Of a stretch of 64,000 nt of DNA, positions 9,059 through 17,439 are shown in pieces. The number at the start of each line of letters is the position of its first letter. The first letter of the stretch is position 1. The notes under the pieces were generated by a model, which was not told where the DNA came from, ran no database searches, and saw only the letters and a program-made list of their open reading frames with translations. The translations under genes were made by a program, and so were the position numbers. Source of the DNA: Pseudomonas sp. BP8 (GTDB lineage: Bacteria > Pseudomonadota > Gammaproteobacteria > Pseudomonadales > Pseudomonadaceae); contig NZ_JAGINK010000001.1 in assembly GCF_017875955.1 (NCBI RefSeq), positions 2,084,001-2,148,000 on the forward strand. The letters run 5' to 3'.

Positions 9059-10360
9059 TCAGGCTTCTTCCCACTGCTGCTGGCGCTGCGGCGCCAGCAG
9101 CTCGGCGGGCCGGGCCTGCAAGCCGACGCGCATGTCATTGCCGCTCGGCTGCTGATACAGGCTCAGGCCAAACTCCGGCAGCACCGCCAGCAGGTAATCG
9201 AAGATATCGCCCTGGATCCGCTCGTACTCGGCCCACACCGTGGTCGTGGTAAAGCAGTAGATCTCCAGCGGCACACCCTCGGCGCCGGTCTGCATCTGGC
9301 GGACCATGCAGGTCATGCCCTGGTGCACGTTCGGGTGGTTGCGCAGATACGCCAGGGCAAAGGCGCGGAAGGTGCCGATGTTGGTCAGCTGGCGGCGGTT
9401 GGCCGACAGCTCGGGGACCGGCCCCAGTGCTTCGTTCCAGGCCTGCAGTTCTTCACGCTTGCTGGTCAGGTAGTCGCCGAGCAGGCGTACGCCACTCAGG
9501 CGCTGTTCTTCCTCGCGGGTCAGAAAACGTACGCCGGCCGCATCGATGAACAGGCTGCGCTTGATCCGCCGGCCGCCTGATTGCTGCATGCCGCGGTAGT
9601 TGCGGAACGACTCGCTCATCAGGCGCCAGGTGGGGATGGAGACGATGGTCTTGTCGAAGTTCTGCACCTTGACCGTGTGCAGGGTAATGTCCACCACGTC
9701 ACCGTCGGCGCCGACCTGCGGCACTTCGATCCAGTCACCGACATGCAACATGTCGTTGCTGGTCAACTGCACGCTGGCGACGAACGACAGCAGGGTGTCC
9801 TTGTACACCAACAGCAGTACCGCCGACATCGCGCCAAGGCCCGACAGCAGCAACAGCGGCGAACGGTCGATCAAGGTGGCAATGATGACGATCACGCTGA
9901 GCACCCACAGGACCAGCTTGGCCAACTGTACGTAGCCTTTGATCGAACGGGTGCGGGCGTGCTCGGTGCGTGCGTAGATGTCCAGCAGGGCGTCGAGCAG
10001 GCACGACACGGCCATGGTCATGAACAGCAGGCTGAAGGCCAGGGCGACGTTGCCAAGGAAGTGCTGGGCGGTGGCACCCAGTTCGGGCACCAGTTTCAGG
10101 CCGAACTGGATGATCAGTGAGGGAGAGATTTGCGCAAGGCGATGAAAGACCTTGTTATGGCGCAGGTCGTCGAGCCATTTCAGCGCCTGTTGCCGGGCCA
10201 GCAGGCGGCTGGCGTGCAGCACCAGGAAGCGCGTCAGGCGGCCGATCACCAGGGAGATCAGCAGCAGTACGGCCAAGCCGAGGGCGGCGTGCAGGGTCGG
10301 ATGTTGGTCGAGGGTGCCCCAGAGGTCGAGGGTGTCGTGCCAGAGTCGTTGGATATCCAT
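9059..10360 (-). CDS. ybdG: YbdG-type small-conductance mechanosensitive channel
   Basis: 433 residues. The N-terminal half has about five hydrophobic helices (roughly residues 20-190). These lead into the MscS pore and beta domain, recognisable from LVYKDTLLSFVASVQL and the following NDMLHVGDWIEVP. The long C-terminal cytosolic part (after residue 240) is the extension that separates YbdG from short MscS. Such channels open under membrane tension and relieve hypo-osmotic stress. The gene diverges from a DEAD-box helicase. Confidence 0.85.
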   Translation of the reverse strand: MDIQRLWHDTLDLWGTLDQHPTLHAALGLAVLLLISLVIGRLTRFLVLHASRLLARQQALKWLDDLRHNKVFHRLAQISPSLIIQFGLKLVPELGATAQHFLGNVALAFSLLFMTMAVSCLLDALLDIYARTEHARTRSIKGYVQLAKLVLWVLSVIVIIATLIDRSPLLLLSGLGAMSAVLLLVYKDTLLSFVASVQLTSNDMLHVGDWIEVPQVGADGDVVDITLHTVKVQNFDKTIVSIPTWRLMSESFRNYRGMQQSGGRRIKRSLFIDAAGVRFLTREEEQRLSGVRLLGDYLTSKREELQAWNEALGPVPELSANRRQLTNIGTFRAFALAYLRNHPNVHQGMTCMVRQMQTGAEGVPLEIYCFTTTTVWAEYERIQGDIFDYLLAVLPEFGLSLYQQPSGNDMRVGLQARPAELLAPQRQQQWEEA

Positions 10361-10503
10361 GAGCGTTGCAGCGGTCTGTATTGCGGAACGAGGGGCAATT
10401 AGAGCGCGGATCGAGGCAAAGTTGCCAAAAGAAATTCGGTTCTGGCGGCGGAAAACGTTACCCTATGCAACTTGAATTTACGCACTTGCCCGAGGTTACC
10501 CCC

Positions 10504-11826
10504 GTGTTTTCCCAATTCGCCCTGCATGAACGCCTCCTCAAAGCCGTGGCCGAGCTGAAATTTGTCGAGCCGACTCCGGTGCAGGCGGCGGCCATTCCCC
10601 TGGCGTTGCAGGGGCGTGACCTGCGGGTGACGGCGCAGACCGGCAGCGGCAAGACCGCAGCATTCGTCCTGCCGATGCTCAACCGTCTGACTGATCTGGG
10701 CGGGCCGCGCGTGGAGATCCGTGCATTGATCCTGCTGCCGACCCGCGAGCTGGCCCAGCAGACCCTGAAGCAGGTCGAGCTGTTCTCGCAGTTCACTTAC
10801 ATCAAGTCGGGCCTGGTCACCGGCGGTGAAGACTTCAAGGAGCAGGCCGCCATGCTGCGCAAGGTGCCGGACGTGCTGATCGGCACCCCGGGGCGTCTGC
10901 TCGAGCAGCTCAATGCTGGCAACCTGGACCTGTCCCACGTGCAGGTGCTGGTGCTTGACGAAGCCGACCGCATGCTCGACATGGGCTTCGCCGAAGACAT
11001 GGAGCGCCTGTGCAAGGAGTGCGAGAACCGCGAGCAGACCCTGCTGTTCTCGGCCACCACCGGCGGCGCGGCGCTGCGCGACATCATCGGCAAGGTCCTG
11101 AAGAACCCTGAGCACCTGATGCTCAACAGCGTCTCGCAGTTGGCCGAAGGTACTCGCCAGCAGATCATCATGGCCGACCATGACCAGCATAAAGAGAAGA
11201 TCGTCCACTGGCTGTTGGACAACGAGACCTTCCAGAAGGCGATCATCTTCACCAACACCCGTGCGCTGGCCGACCGTGTCTACGGTCACCTGGTGGCCAA
11301 GGATGTGAAAGCGTTCGTCTTGCACGGCGAGAAAGACCAGAAAGACCGCAAGCTGGCCATCGAACGCTTCAAGCAGGGCGGCTCCAAGGTGCTGGTCGCC
11401 ACCGACGTGGCGGCACGTGGCCTGGACATCGACGGCCTGGACCTGGTGATCAACTTCGACATGCCGCGCAGTGGCGACGAGTACGTTCACCGCATCGGCC
11501 GTACTGGCCGTGCCGGTGGTGAAGGCCTGGCGATCTCGCTGATCACTCACAACGACTGGAACCTGATGTCGAGCATCGAACGCTACCTCAAGCAGCAGTT
11601 CGAGCGCCGTGTCATCAAGGAAGTCAAAGGCACCTACAACGGGCCGAAGAAGGTCAAGGCTTCGGGTAAGGCCGTAGGCGTCAAGAAGAAGAAGGTCGAC
11701 AAGAAGACCGGCGAGAAGAAAGCCGCCGCCAAGCGCAAACCTACCGCCAAGCCGCGTCCAAACGCACCGCTGGCCAGCACAGATGGCCTGGCGCCACTGA
11801 AAAAGCGCGTACCGAAGGCTGAGTAA
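10504..11826 (+). CDS. DEAD-box ATP-dependent RNA helicase
   Basis: 440 residues from a GTG at 10504, chosen because GAGG (10492-10495) lies 8 bases upstream; an ATG at 10465 is the alternative. Helicase motifs appear in order: the Q motif (FSQFALHERL...PTPVQ), I (AQTGSGKT), Ia (PTRELAQQ), II (DEAD), III (SAT), V (ATDVAARGLDID) and VI (HRIGRTGRAG). The C-terminal 60 residues are very Lys-rich (KKKKVDKKTGEKKAAAKRK), a likely RNA-binding tail. It probably remodels RNA in ribosome assembly or mRNA decay. It is closest in style to SrmB/RhlE-type helicases, but I do not assign a symbol. Confidence 0.9.
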   Translation: MFSQFALHERLLKAVAELKFVEPTPVQAAAIPLALQGRDLRVTAQTGSGKTAAFVLPMLNRLTDLGGPRVEIRALILLPTRELAQQTLKQVELFSQFTYIKSGLVTGGEDFKEQAAMLRKVPDVLIGTPGRLLEQLNAGNLDLSHVQVLVLDEADRMLDMGFAEDMERLCKECENREQTLLFSATTGGAALRDIIGKVLKNPEHLMLNSVSQLAEGTRQQIIMADHDQHKEKIVHWLLDNETFQKAIIFTNTRALADRVYGHLVAKDVKAFVLHGEKDQKDRKLAIERFKQGGSKVLVATDVAARGLDIDGLDLVINFDMPRSGDEYVHRIGRTGRAGGEGLAISLITHNDWNLMSSIERYLKQQFERRVIKEVKGTYNGPKKVKASGKAVGVKKKKVDKKTGEKKAAAKRKPTAKPRPNAPLASTDGLAPLKKRVPKAE

Positions 11827-11850
11827 GTCTTCCCGCTTGTTTGCTGATTA

Positions 11851-11883
11851 CAACACCGGCCTCTGATGAGGCCGGTGTTGTTT
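11851..11883 (+). terminator. Perfect 13-bp hairpin after the helicase gene
   Basis: CAACACCGGCCTC (11851-11863) pairs perfectly with GAGGCCGGTGTTG (11868-11880) around the loop TGAT, followed by TTT. It is placed between the helicase stop (11826) and the convergent small-protein gene (11916), so it can act in both directions. Confidence 0.8.
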
Positions 11884-11915
11884 GCGTGGTCGGTAGGGGC
11901 AGGCGCTGATGCCAA

Positions 11916-12188
11916 TCACTCCGCTTTCTTCTCGGCGACCTTGAGTTCCTGCAGCCTGCGGTCGATCAGCTGGCACTTGTCAGGCAGATCCTTGCTTTCG
12001 GTTGCCAGGTCCATGCCCTGCAGCTCGTCGTTGATCTCCTTGGCCTTCTGCGGATTCTGTTCGGTCAGCTGAGTGACCAGCTTGGCCAGGTCCTCGCGTT
12101 TTTGCGTGGCTTCCTCCGGCGTGCAGGCCCATGTGGGCAGCGCGCAGAGCAGGGTGGTTGCACAGGTGATGCGCAGGAGCAGTTTCAT
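11916..12188 (-). CDS. Small exported protein of unknown function
   Basis: 90 residues from the ATG at 12188. This start was preferred over the ATG at 12197 because the GGAG element then lies 9 bases upstream rather than touching the start. A signal peptide (about residues 1-21, LLCALPTWA) is followed by a short, charged, mostly helical mature protein (EEATQKREDLAKLVTQLTEQ). It has Cys at the first mature position and in DKCQLID. A lipoprotein is not excluded, but the lipobox (TWAC) is poor. No family was recognised. Confidence 0.65.
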   Translation of the reverse strand: MKLLLRITCATTLLCALPTWACTPEEATQKREDLAKLVTQLTEQNPQKAKEINDELQGMDLATESKDLPDKCQLIDRRLQELKVAEKKAE

Positions 12189-12361
12189 CCGTTTCATCTC
12201 CGGGTGGCTGAGTGGCTGTATCCGGTTGAGGGGGAACGGTGTTGGAAGTTCAACGGCTGTGATCACCCGGTAAGAGCTGGCAAGCCCTTTCCTGATTGTA
12301 TGTAGGGCGCTTCCGGCGGACGTAATCGGCCTAGCCAGGTTCTGTTGATTTGCTCAAAAAC

Positions 12362-12387
12362 TCCCTAGTCTCGGTGGCTACTAGGGA
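12362..12387. promoter_or_regulatory. Dyad TCCCTAGT-N10-ACTAGGGA upstream of the small antitoxin-like gene
   Basis: Perfect 8-bp arms (12362-12369, 12380-12387) are separated by ten bases and end 45 bp before the ATG at 12433. The size and position fit an operator bound by a dimeric regulator, or a short transcript hairpin. The surrounding stretch 12189-12432 contains no gene. Confidence 0.4.
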
Positions 12388-12432
12388 ACTGAATTCCTGT
12401 GCGAAACCCGCGAAGACCAGAGGCTACATATC

Positions 12433-12633
12433 ATGATCAAGCCGTCCAGAACTGAATGGAGCCGACTGGCTCAGCTGAAAGATGGAGAAATCGACACCAC
12501 GGATATCTCCGCGCTCACTGAGAAATTCTTCCGCCAGGCAGAGCTGCGCTTGCCTTTCAAGCAAGCAGTGACGATTCAACTTGATCCTGTATACAGACCT
12601 GATCCCATGATTAAGCCTACGGTTAGCAGTTGA
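12433..12633 (+). CDS. Small antitoxin-like protein, possibly truncated
   Basis: 66 residues. The N-terminal pattern RTEWSRLAQLKDGEIDTTD, followed by ALTEKFFRQAELRLP and VTIQLDP, resembles small BrnA/CopG-like antitoxins. In those, the VTI.LD segment starts the ribbon-helix-helix and is followed by about 20-30 more residues. Here the frame ends soon after (VYRPDPMIKPTVSS), so the DNA-binding helices are missing. This reads as a truncated or decayed antitoxin, or a short orphan. No toxin partner is adjacent. AGAGG lies 11 bases upstream. Base composition is less GC-rich than the neighbours. Confidence 0.5.
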   Translation: MIKPSRTEWSRLAQLKDGEIDTTDISALTEKFFRQAELRLPFKQAVTIQLDPVYRPDPMIKPTVSS

Positions 12634-12657
12634 GGGCTGAATGAAGTGCTCAAGGCA

Positions 12658-12951
12658 TCAACGAGCAGGATGCGGCCGTGCCGTCATATCAACGCCAAGC
12701 GCCTTCATCACCGCCAGGAATGTTTTCAGAGTCGGATTACCTTGCGCGCTGAATGAGCGATACAACTGTTCTCGAGACAACCCGGTCTCTCTAGAAAGCT
12801 CAGTCATCCCCTTTGCCCTGGCGACTACTCCCACCGCTTTAGCCACATATGCAGCGTCTCCGGTTTCCAAGGCGTCTGACATGAATTCTGCGATGGCTTG
12901 CGGATCAGTAAGATAGCGAGCCGGATCAAACTCGGTAAACGTCTCAGTCAT
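12658..12951 (-). CDS. HigA-type antitoxin (addiction-module antidote protein)
   Basis: 97 residues from the ATG at 12951, which has GGAG 8 bases upstream. The N-terminal part (FDPARYLTDPQAIAEFMSDA) is typical of this antidote family. The C-terminal helix-turn-helix (ELSRETGLSREQLYRSFS) binds DNA and usually represses the operon. Its start overlaps the toxin gene's end by 8 bases, so translation is coupled. The toxin-first order is the HigBA arrangement. Confidence 0.88.
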   Translation of the reverse strand: MTETFTEFDPARYLTDPQAIAEFMSDALETGDAAYVAKAVGVVARAKGMTELSRETGLSREQLYRSFSAQGNPTLKTFLAVMKALGVDMTARPHPAR

Positions 12952-13246
12952 TTTGCATTCTCCATAACCGCAGGATCTGATGCGCGACATGAATGTCACG
13001 GCTTTGGCTGCCCTTATCGCCACCACACAGCAAGATCACCCAAGTGTCCCCGGACTGGTGAAAGTAGACACGATAGCCGGGACCATGATGGATTCGCAGC
13101 TCGCTGATCCCTTGTCCCACGGGGGCAACGTCGCCTGGGAGTCCTTCAGTCAGGCGGTTGATTCGGGAAACAATTCGAGCTTTTCCGGCGTTGTCCTTCA
13201 GCCTGGCAAGCCAATGTTTGAACGTACTGGACTCGATTTTTTTCAT
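12944..13246 (-). CDS. RelE/HigB-type toxin (Gp49-like)
   Basis: 100 residues. It matches the phage Gp49-like / 'addiction module killer' family: FKHWLARLKDNAGKARIVSRI, the ISELRIHHGPGYRVYF core and the WVILLCGGDKGSQ strand. Members of this family are mRNA interferases that cleave transcripts at the ribosome. No clear SD precedes the ATG at 13246, which would keep toxin output low. It is followed by the antitoxin in an 8-base overlap. Confidence 0.88.
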   Translation of the reverse strand: MKKIESSTFKHWLARLKDNAGKARIVSRINRLTEGLPGDVAPVGQGISELRIHHGPGYRVYFHQSGDTWVILLCGGDKGSQSRDIHVAHQILRLWRMQND

Positions 13247-13439
13247 CGAGCGATCGTAGTTTAAAAAATACAGCTGGCCTATGCAATCGCTTCTCTAACC
13301 GCTGTGGGAAAGATCTCCAGCACCAGTCAGTTCAATCATTCACTACAACCCGCAGACTGATCATCCATCTGAACGCTCACCACGCCCCACAGGTCCCAAG
13401 CTGTGTAACCCCCTCCGTTCACAGCAGGAGCCAACCTCC

Positions 13440-13844
13440 ATGAGCAGCTACGACTGGGATCTGATCCAACGCCTCCTGCACGAAGTGCAGAACGGCGCTG
13501 AGCAAAGCTTCACCCCGCGCCCCTATGCCGAGCAGCATGCCGCTGCACTGGCCGCTGCCGGTCAGCCGGTCGGCGATCTCGACCAGTTGAAAACGCGTGC
13601 CTGCGAGTACGAGAAGATCCTCCTCGAGCGCGGCTACATCGACAGTCGGCCGACCGAGGAGGGCGGTAATGGCGCCAATTACGTGCTGACCGAGCGCGGT
13701 TCACGCTTGCTGAGTCTGATCGATAGCAGTATTCCCGGTTTCGAACACCCCCGTCAGGTCTTGGACGAGCAGCACGACCCTTTGGACGAAAGTACCTTCG
13801 AGCAGGTGTCGGCCAAGGCGCAGATTGCCGGCGGCGCAATTTAG
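13440..13844 (+). CDS. Hypothetical protein with winged-helix-like pattern
   Basis: 134 residues. The opening YDWDLIQRLLHEVQ and the segment YEKILLERGYIDSRP...NYVLTERGSRLLSLI resemble small winged-helix proteins of the DUF2513/YjcQ type, where the helix-turn-helix is followed by a 'LT..G..FL' strand. That assignment is tentative and no function is known. It is not obviously part of the toxin-antitoxin pair, which reads the other way. GGAG lies 9 bases before the ATG. Confidence 0.6.
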   Translation: MSSYDWDLIQRLLHEVQNGAEQSFTPRPYAEQHAAALAAAGQPVGDLDQLKTRACEYEKILLERGYIDSRPTEEGGNGANYVLTERGSRLLSLIDSSIPGFEHPRQVLDEQHDPLDESTFEQVSAKAQIAGGAI

Positions 13845-13940
13845 GCTGGAAGGCTGACCAATAGCACCCGATAATCGGCAGTGGATCCCATTTCCCTGCC
13901 GAGCCTTGCCAATGCCATCGCCCTTCCAAGGAGCGCGCCC

Positions 13941-14867
13941 ATGAGCGCGGTCCGCAAGAACCCCGACGCCTTTGCCCTGCAAGTGATGCTTGCGCTGTGC
14001 CTGGTCTGGGGCTGTCAGCAGGTGCTGATCAAGTGGGCTGCAGTGGACATCGCGCCGGTCATGCAGGCCGCTTTGCGCTCTGGCATCGCCGCTGTTTTGG
14101 TGGGTGTGCTGATCTGTTGGCGCGGCGGCTGGGGCCAGGTAGGCACGACCTGGCGTGGGGGCTTGCTGGCGGGGGCGTTGTTTGGGCTGGAGTTCTTGTT
14201 CATCGCCGAGGGGCTGAAACTCACCTCGGCAGCGCACATGTCGGTGTTTCTCTACACCGCGCCGGTGTTTACCGCGCTCGGCCTGCACTTCATGCTGCCC
14301 AGCGAACGCCTGCGCTTGTTGCAGTGGCTGGGCATTGTGGTGGCTTTTGCAGGGATTGCCACCGCCTTTGCGGGCGGCCTGCAACTGGACCATATCGATG
14401 GGCGTACCTTGCTCGGTGATGCGTTCGGCGTGCTGGCCGGCCTGGCTTGGGGCGCGACTACGGTGGTGGTGCGTGGCTCACGGCTTTCAGAGGCGCCAGC
14501 GACGCTGACGTTGTTCTATCAGCTGATGGTGGGTTTTGTCGGGCTGCTGTTGATTGCCCTGCTCAGCGGGCAGATCGGCCAGGTATCGCTGACGCCGCTG
14601 GCCATTGGCAGTGTGTTGTTTCAGGGGCTGGTGGTTTCGTTTGTAAGCTACCTGACCTGGTTCTGGCTGCTGCGCAAATACCTGGCTTCGAACCTGGCGG
14701 TGTTCTCGTTCATCACGCCGTTGTTCGGGGTGACCTTCGGTGTACTGCTGTTGGGTGAACCGCTGAGCGTGAATTTTGTGCTGGGGGCGGTGATGGTGCT
14801 GTTTGGCGTTGTATTGGTCAGCGCTGAGCCTTGGGTGCGTAAGCAACTGCGCAGAGTCGTCGGATAA
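13941..14867 (+). CDS. EamA/DMT-family transporter
   Basis: 308 residues from the ATG at 13941 (AAGGAG 7 bases before it); the longer frame has no SD. It has ten predicted membrane segments in two EamA halves, with LCLVWGCQQVLIKWA at the start and the FLFIAEGLKLTSAAHMSVF segment typical of the RhaT/DMT group. It is a predicted inner-membrane exporter with unknown substrate. An inverted REP pair follows it. Confidence 0.87.
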   Translation: MSAVRKNPDAFALQVMLALCLVWGCQQVLIKWAAVDIAPVMQAALRSGIAAVLVGVLICWRGGWGQVGTTWRGGLLAGALFGLEFLFIAEGLKLTSAAHMSVFLYTAPVFTALGLHFMLPSERLRLLQWLGIVVAFAGIATAFAGGLQLDHIDGRTLLGDAFGVLAGLAWGATTVVVRGSRLSEAPATLTLFYQLMVGFVGLLLIALLSGQIGQVSLTPLAIGSVLFQGLVVSFVSYLTWFWLLRKYLASNLAVFSFITPLFGVTFGVLLLGEPLSVNFVLGAVMVLFGVVLVSAEPWVRKQLRRVVG

Positions 14868-14876
14868 GTCGTGGCT

Positions 14877-14989
14877 GTGCCGGCCTCTTCGCGGGGCAAG
14901 CCCGCTCCTACAGGTTTCGAGTCGATCAGATGATCCCGGTCACTCCCCAATCCTGTAGGAGCGGGCTTGCCCCGCGAAGAGGCCGGCAC
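14877..14989. repeat. REP pair, perfect 38-bp inverted repeat
   Basis: The arm at 14877-14914 is the exact reverse complement of 14952-14989, with a 37-base spacer. It is the same REP family as at 7967 (core TAGGAGCGGGCTTGCC). It sits between the convergent stops of the EamA gene (14867) and the YbfB-type MFS gene (15004), where it could block read-through both ways. Confidence 0.92.
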
Positions 14990-15003
14990 AGGCGCCTGCC
15001 CCC

Positions 15004-16176
15004 TCAGGACACTGCACGCATCCCCACCTGACACGCCGCACGCTGGCTACTGCCAATCAGGACCAGCACCCCGGCCAGCCCCAGCCCACTCGCGGCCAGG
15101 ATCAGCGCCGGTTGCAAGCTCCCGCTGTAATGATTGCTCAGCGCCGCCAAGAGCGGCCCGCTCAACTGACCCAGTGCAAAGCAGGCCGTCAACAGCCCGG
15201 CATTACGCTGCGTAGCCTGCGGCGCCAACTCCCGTGAGCGCTGCATCACCAGCTGCATGCAGGCCAGGAACGGCCCGCCGCAGAGCAGCACGCCCAAGCC
15301 CAGACCAAGGCCATCGCCCATCAGGCAGGCCAGTACGCCCAGGCCCTGCAGCCAGAGTGTCACTGTCAGCCAGCCGCGGGTGCTACCGGTGCGGCGCAGG
15401 CTGACCACGACCACCCCGAGTGCCGCTGCCAGGCCAAAGGCCGGCCAGAACAGGTCGGCCAGCCAATGGCCAGGGAAGCGCTGGTTGGCCATCTGCGACA
15501 GGAAGGTGGCCGGCAGGATGTAACCGACCCCGTACAAGGCGTACACCAGCCCCAGCCGAGCAATGCCTGGGCTGCGTGTGGCAGCCATCTGCACGGTGCT
15601 GGTCGCCACGGCAGGCGTCTGGGCCTGCGGCAGCCAGGGCCGTACGGCCAGCAACATGACCAGCGCCGCCACCGCGTAGATCAGCCACAGTGCAGCTGAG
15701 CCCATGCCGAGCAAGTGCGCCGCCAGGGCCAGCAAGCCGGTCAGAGCGATGCCGAGGCCCGGGCCGGCGAACACCAGCGCGCCAAGACGCGGTGTGCCAT
15801 GGGCGGCAGCCAGTTTTTGGGTAAGGCTGGTAATCATCACCAGCACCCAGGCGCTGGCCACGCCGGTACCCAAGCGCAGCAGCAGGTGGCTCCAGAAGCC
15901 TGATACCGCCCATGACGCGAGGGTCAACAGCACACACAGCCACAGCCCTGCATGCAGGCGCAGCCGCACTTGCGCAGGCCGTCGGGCAAACATGGCGTCG
16001 ACTGCGCCAAGAAAATAGCCGAGGTAATTGGCTGCGGCCACCAGGCCCGCAGCCGTCAGGTCGAACTGCCCTTCGGCAATCAGGGTGGGCAGTTGGGGGG
16101 TCAGGGCGAAGCGGCCGATGCCCATGGCCATCATCAGGGCCACGGCACTGGCGAGCAATTGTACGAACGGCGACAT
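15004..16176 (-). CDS. YbfB/YjiJ-family MFS transporter
   Basis: 390 residues with about 12 hydrophobic segments. The start (ALMMAMGIGRFALTPQLP) and the following AANYLGYFLGAV are hallmarks of the YbfB/YjiJ branch of the major facilitator superfamily. The substrate is unknown. It diverges from a LysR regulator, and the 107-bp gap holds a LysR-type dyad at 16233-16247, so that regulator is the likely controller. Confidence 0.87.
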   Translation of the reverse strand: MSPFVQLLASAVALMMAMGIGRFALTPQLPTLIAEGQFDLTAAGLVAAANYLGYFLGAVDAMFARRPAQVRLRLHAGLWLCVLLTLASWAVSGFWSHLLLRLGTGVASAWVLVMITSLTQKLAAAHGTPRLGALVFAGPGLGIALTGLLALAAHLLGMGSAALWLIYAVAALVMLLAVRPWLPQAQTPAVATSTVQMAATRSPGIARLGLVYALYGVGYILPATFLSQMANQRFPGHWLADLFWPAFGLAAALGVVVVSLRRTGSTRGWLTVTLWLQGLGVLACLMGDGLGLGLGVLLCGGPFLACMQLVMQRSRELAPQATQRNAGLLTACFALGQLSGPLLAALSNHYSGSLQPALILAASGLGLAGVLVLIGSSQRAACQVGMRAVS

Positions 16177-16232
16177 GAGAAAGGCTCCTGCGCTGGGGTG
16201 AGCGATGAACAGCAGGGTAGGTTGTAATGGTC

Positions 16233-16247
16233 TTCAATAAAATTGAA
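16233..16247. promoter_or_regulatory. LysR-type operator (T-N11-A dyad)
   Basis: TTCAAT-AAA-ATTGAA is a perfect 6+6 dyad containing TCAATAAAATTGA, the T-N11-A form bound by LysR proteins. It lies in the divergent gap between the MFS gene (start 16176) and the LysR gene (start 16284), 36 bp before the regulator's ATG. Autoregulation plus control of the transporter is the expected arrangement. Confidence 0.6.
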
Positions 16248-16283
16248 TAATCGTGATCAAGTTGTTCTGTTTTGGAGAATGGC

Positions 16284-17177
16284 ATGGAATTCAGTCAGCT
16301 TCGCATCTTCCAGGCGGTCGCCGAGGAGGGCTCCCTGACCCGCGCTGCCGAGCGCCTGCACCGGGTGCCGTCGAACCTGTCGACACGCCTGCGTCAGTTG
16401 GAAGAACAACTGGGCGTCGAGCTGTTTCTGCGCGAGCGCCAGCGCTTGCAGTTGTCGCCGGCAGGCAAGGTGCTGCTGGATTACGCCCACCGTTTGTCGG
16501 TTTTGCGCGAAGAGGCGCTCTCGGCGGTCAGGGGCGGCCAGCCGGCAGGTGACTTCGCCCTCGGGACGATGTACAGCACTGCGGCAACCCATTTGCCGCC
16601 GCTACTGGCCCGCTATCACCAGCTCTACCCGGCAGTGAACCTGCAGGTACAGGCGGCGCCCAGTGGCGACTTGTTCGAAGGCTTGATGAGCCACCGGCTG
16701 GATGCCGCGCTGGTTGATGGCCCGCCGAGCCTGGCCGGGCTGGACGGCGTGCCGTTGTGTGAGGAAGTACTGGTGCTGATCACCAGCTGCGAGCACCCCG
16801 AGGTGCGCAGCGCCCGCGATGTGGCGGGTCGGGCGGTGTTCACCTTCCGCCAGGGCTGCTCGTACCGCATGCGCCTGGAAGCCTGGTATGCCCACGACCA
16901 CACGCCTATGGGGCGGGTCATGGAGATCGAGTCGTACCAGAGCATGCTCGCCTGTGTGATTGCCGGGGCGGGGGTGGCGTTGATGGCACAGTCGATGCTC
17001 GACAGCCTGCCAGGGCGCGATCAGGTACGCGTGCATCGGCTGCAAGCGCCGTTCGATCAGGCGGTCACCTGGCTGATGTGGCGACAGGGCATGTGCGGGG
17101 CAAATTTGCAGGCCTGGATCGACCTGCAACAAGGTGAAACAGTTGACCGGCGGTCGGAAGCCCCCGCGACAACTTGA
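16284..17177 (+). CDS. LysR-family transcriptional regulator
   Basis: 297 residues from the ATG at 16284 (GGAG 6 bases upstream). The N-terminal HTH (LTRAAERLHRVPSNLSTRLR) and effector-binding domain are complete. By position it probably regulates the divergent YbfB-type transporter. Its stop codon (17175-17177) lies inside the Anr box of the next gene. Confidence 0.9.
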   Translation: MEFSQLRIFQAVAEEGSLTRAAERLHRVPSNLSTRLRQLEEQLGVELFLRERQRLQLSPAGKVLLDYAHRLSVLREEALSAVRGGQPAGDFALGTMYSTAATHLPPLLARYHQLYPAVNLQVQAAPSGDLFEGLMSHRLDAALVDGPPSLAGLDGVPLCEEVLVLITSCEHPEVRSARDVAGRAVFTFRQGCSYRMRLEAWYAHDHTPMGRVMEIESYQSMLACVIAGAGVALMAQSMLDSLPGRDQVRVHRLQAPFDQAVTWLMWRQGMCGANLQAWIDLQQGETVDRRSEAPATT

Positions 17178-17187
17178 TCCGGATCAA
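17174..17187 (+). promoter_or_regulatory. Perfect Anr/FNR-type box
   Basis: TTGATCCGGATCAA matches the Anr/Dnr/FNR consensus TTGAT-N4-ATCAA exactly. It overlaps the LysR stop and lies 115 bp before the ATG of the 42-residue gene. If activation is class II (site centred about 41.5 bases before the start of transcription), the transcript would begin near 17222. Confidence 0.8.
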
Positions 17188-17301
17188 AATTGCCCATATC
17201 CGTAAGATCAGGCGTAGGCGTAGTACAGGACATCGGACTATGATCTGTATGAAGCATCGCAGGATTGATTCGCCGTGAGGCTGACCCGTGAAGGGGGCAC
17301 T

Positions 17302-17430
17302 ATGAAAACACCACTGTTCAACTGGCTCCATGACCTGGGGGTAGCCTTGGGTTTGATTCCACCACCCCTGCAGCCGGTACCGATACCGACTGACGAAGAG
17401 CAACGCAAACGCCAACCTCGGCGGCGTTGA
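17302..17430 (+). CDS. PA1414-like small protein / possible anaerobic regulatory RNA
   Basis: 42 residues with AGGGG 5 bases before the ATG. The N-terminal KTPLFNWLHDLGVALGL is amphipathic, the middle is Pro-rich (IPPPLQPVPIPT), and the tail is basic (QRKRQPRRR). It matches the short Pseudomonas PA1414 family as I remember it. In P. aeruginosa that locus is strongly oxygen-responsive through Anr and, to my recollection, gives the small RNA SicX. Here the perfect Anr box upstream and the terminator 10 bases after the stop define a compact transcript of about 250 nt. Whether the peptide, the RNA or both act is not resolved by sequence. Confidence 0.75.
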   Translation: MKTPLFNWLHDLGVALGLIPPPLQPVPIPTDEEQRKRQPRRR

Positions 17431-17439
17431 AACCACCAG

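Noticed and set aside
16248..16262. Second Anr-like half-site near TAATCGTGATCAAG
   Set aside because: Only one half matches; the other half differs at two key positions from ATCAA/TTGAT.
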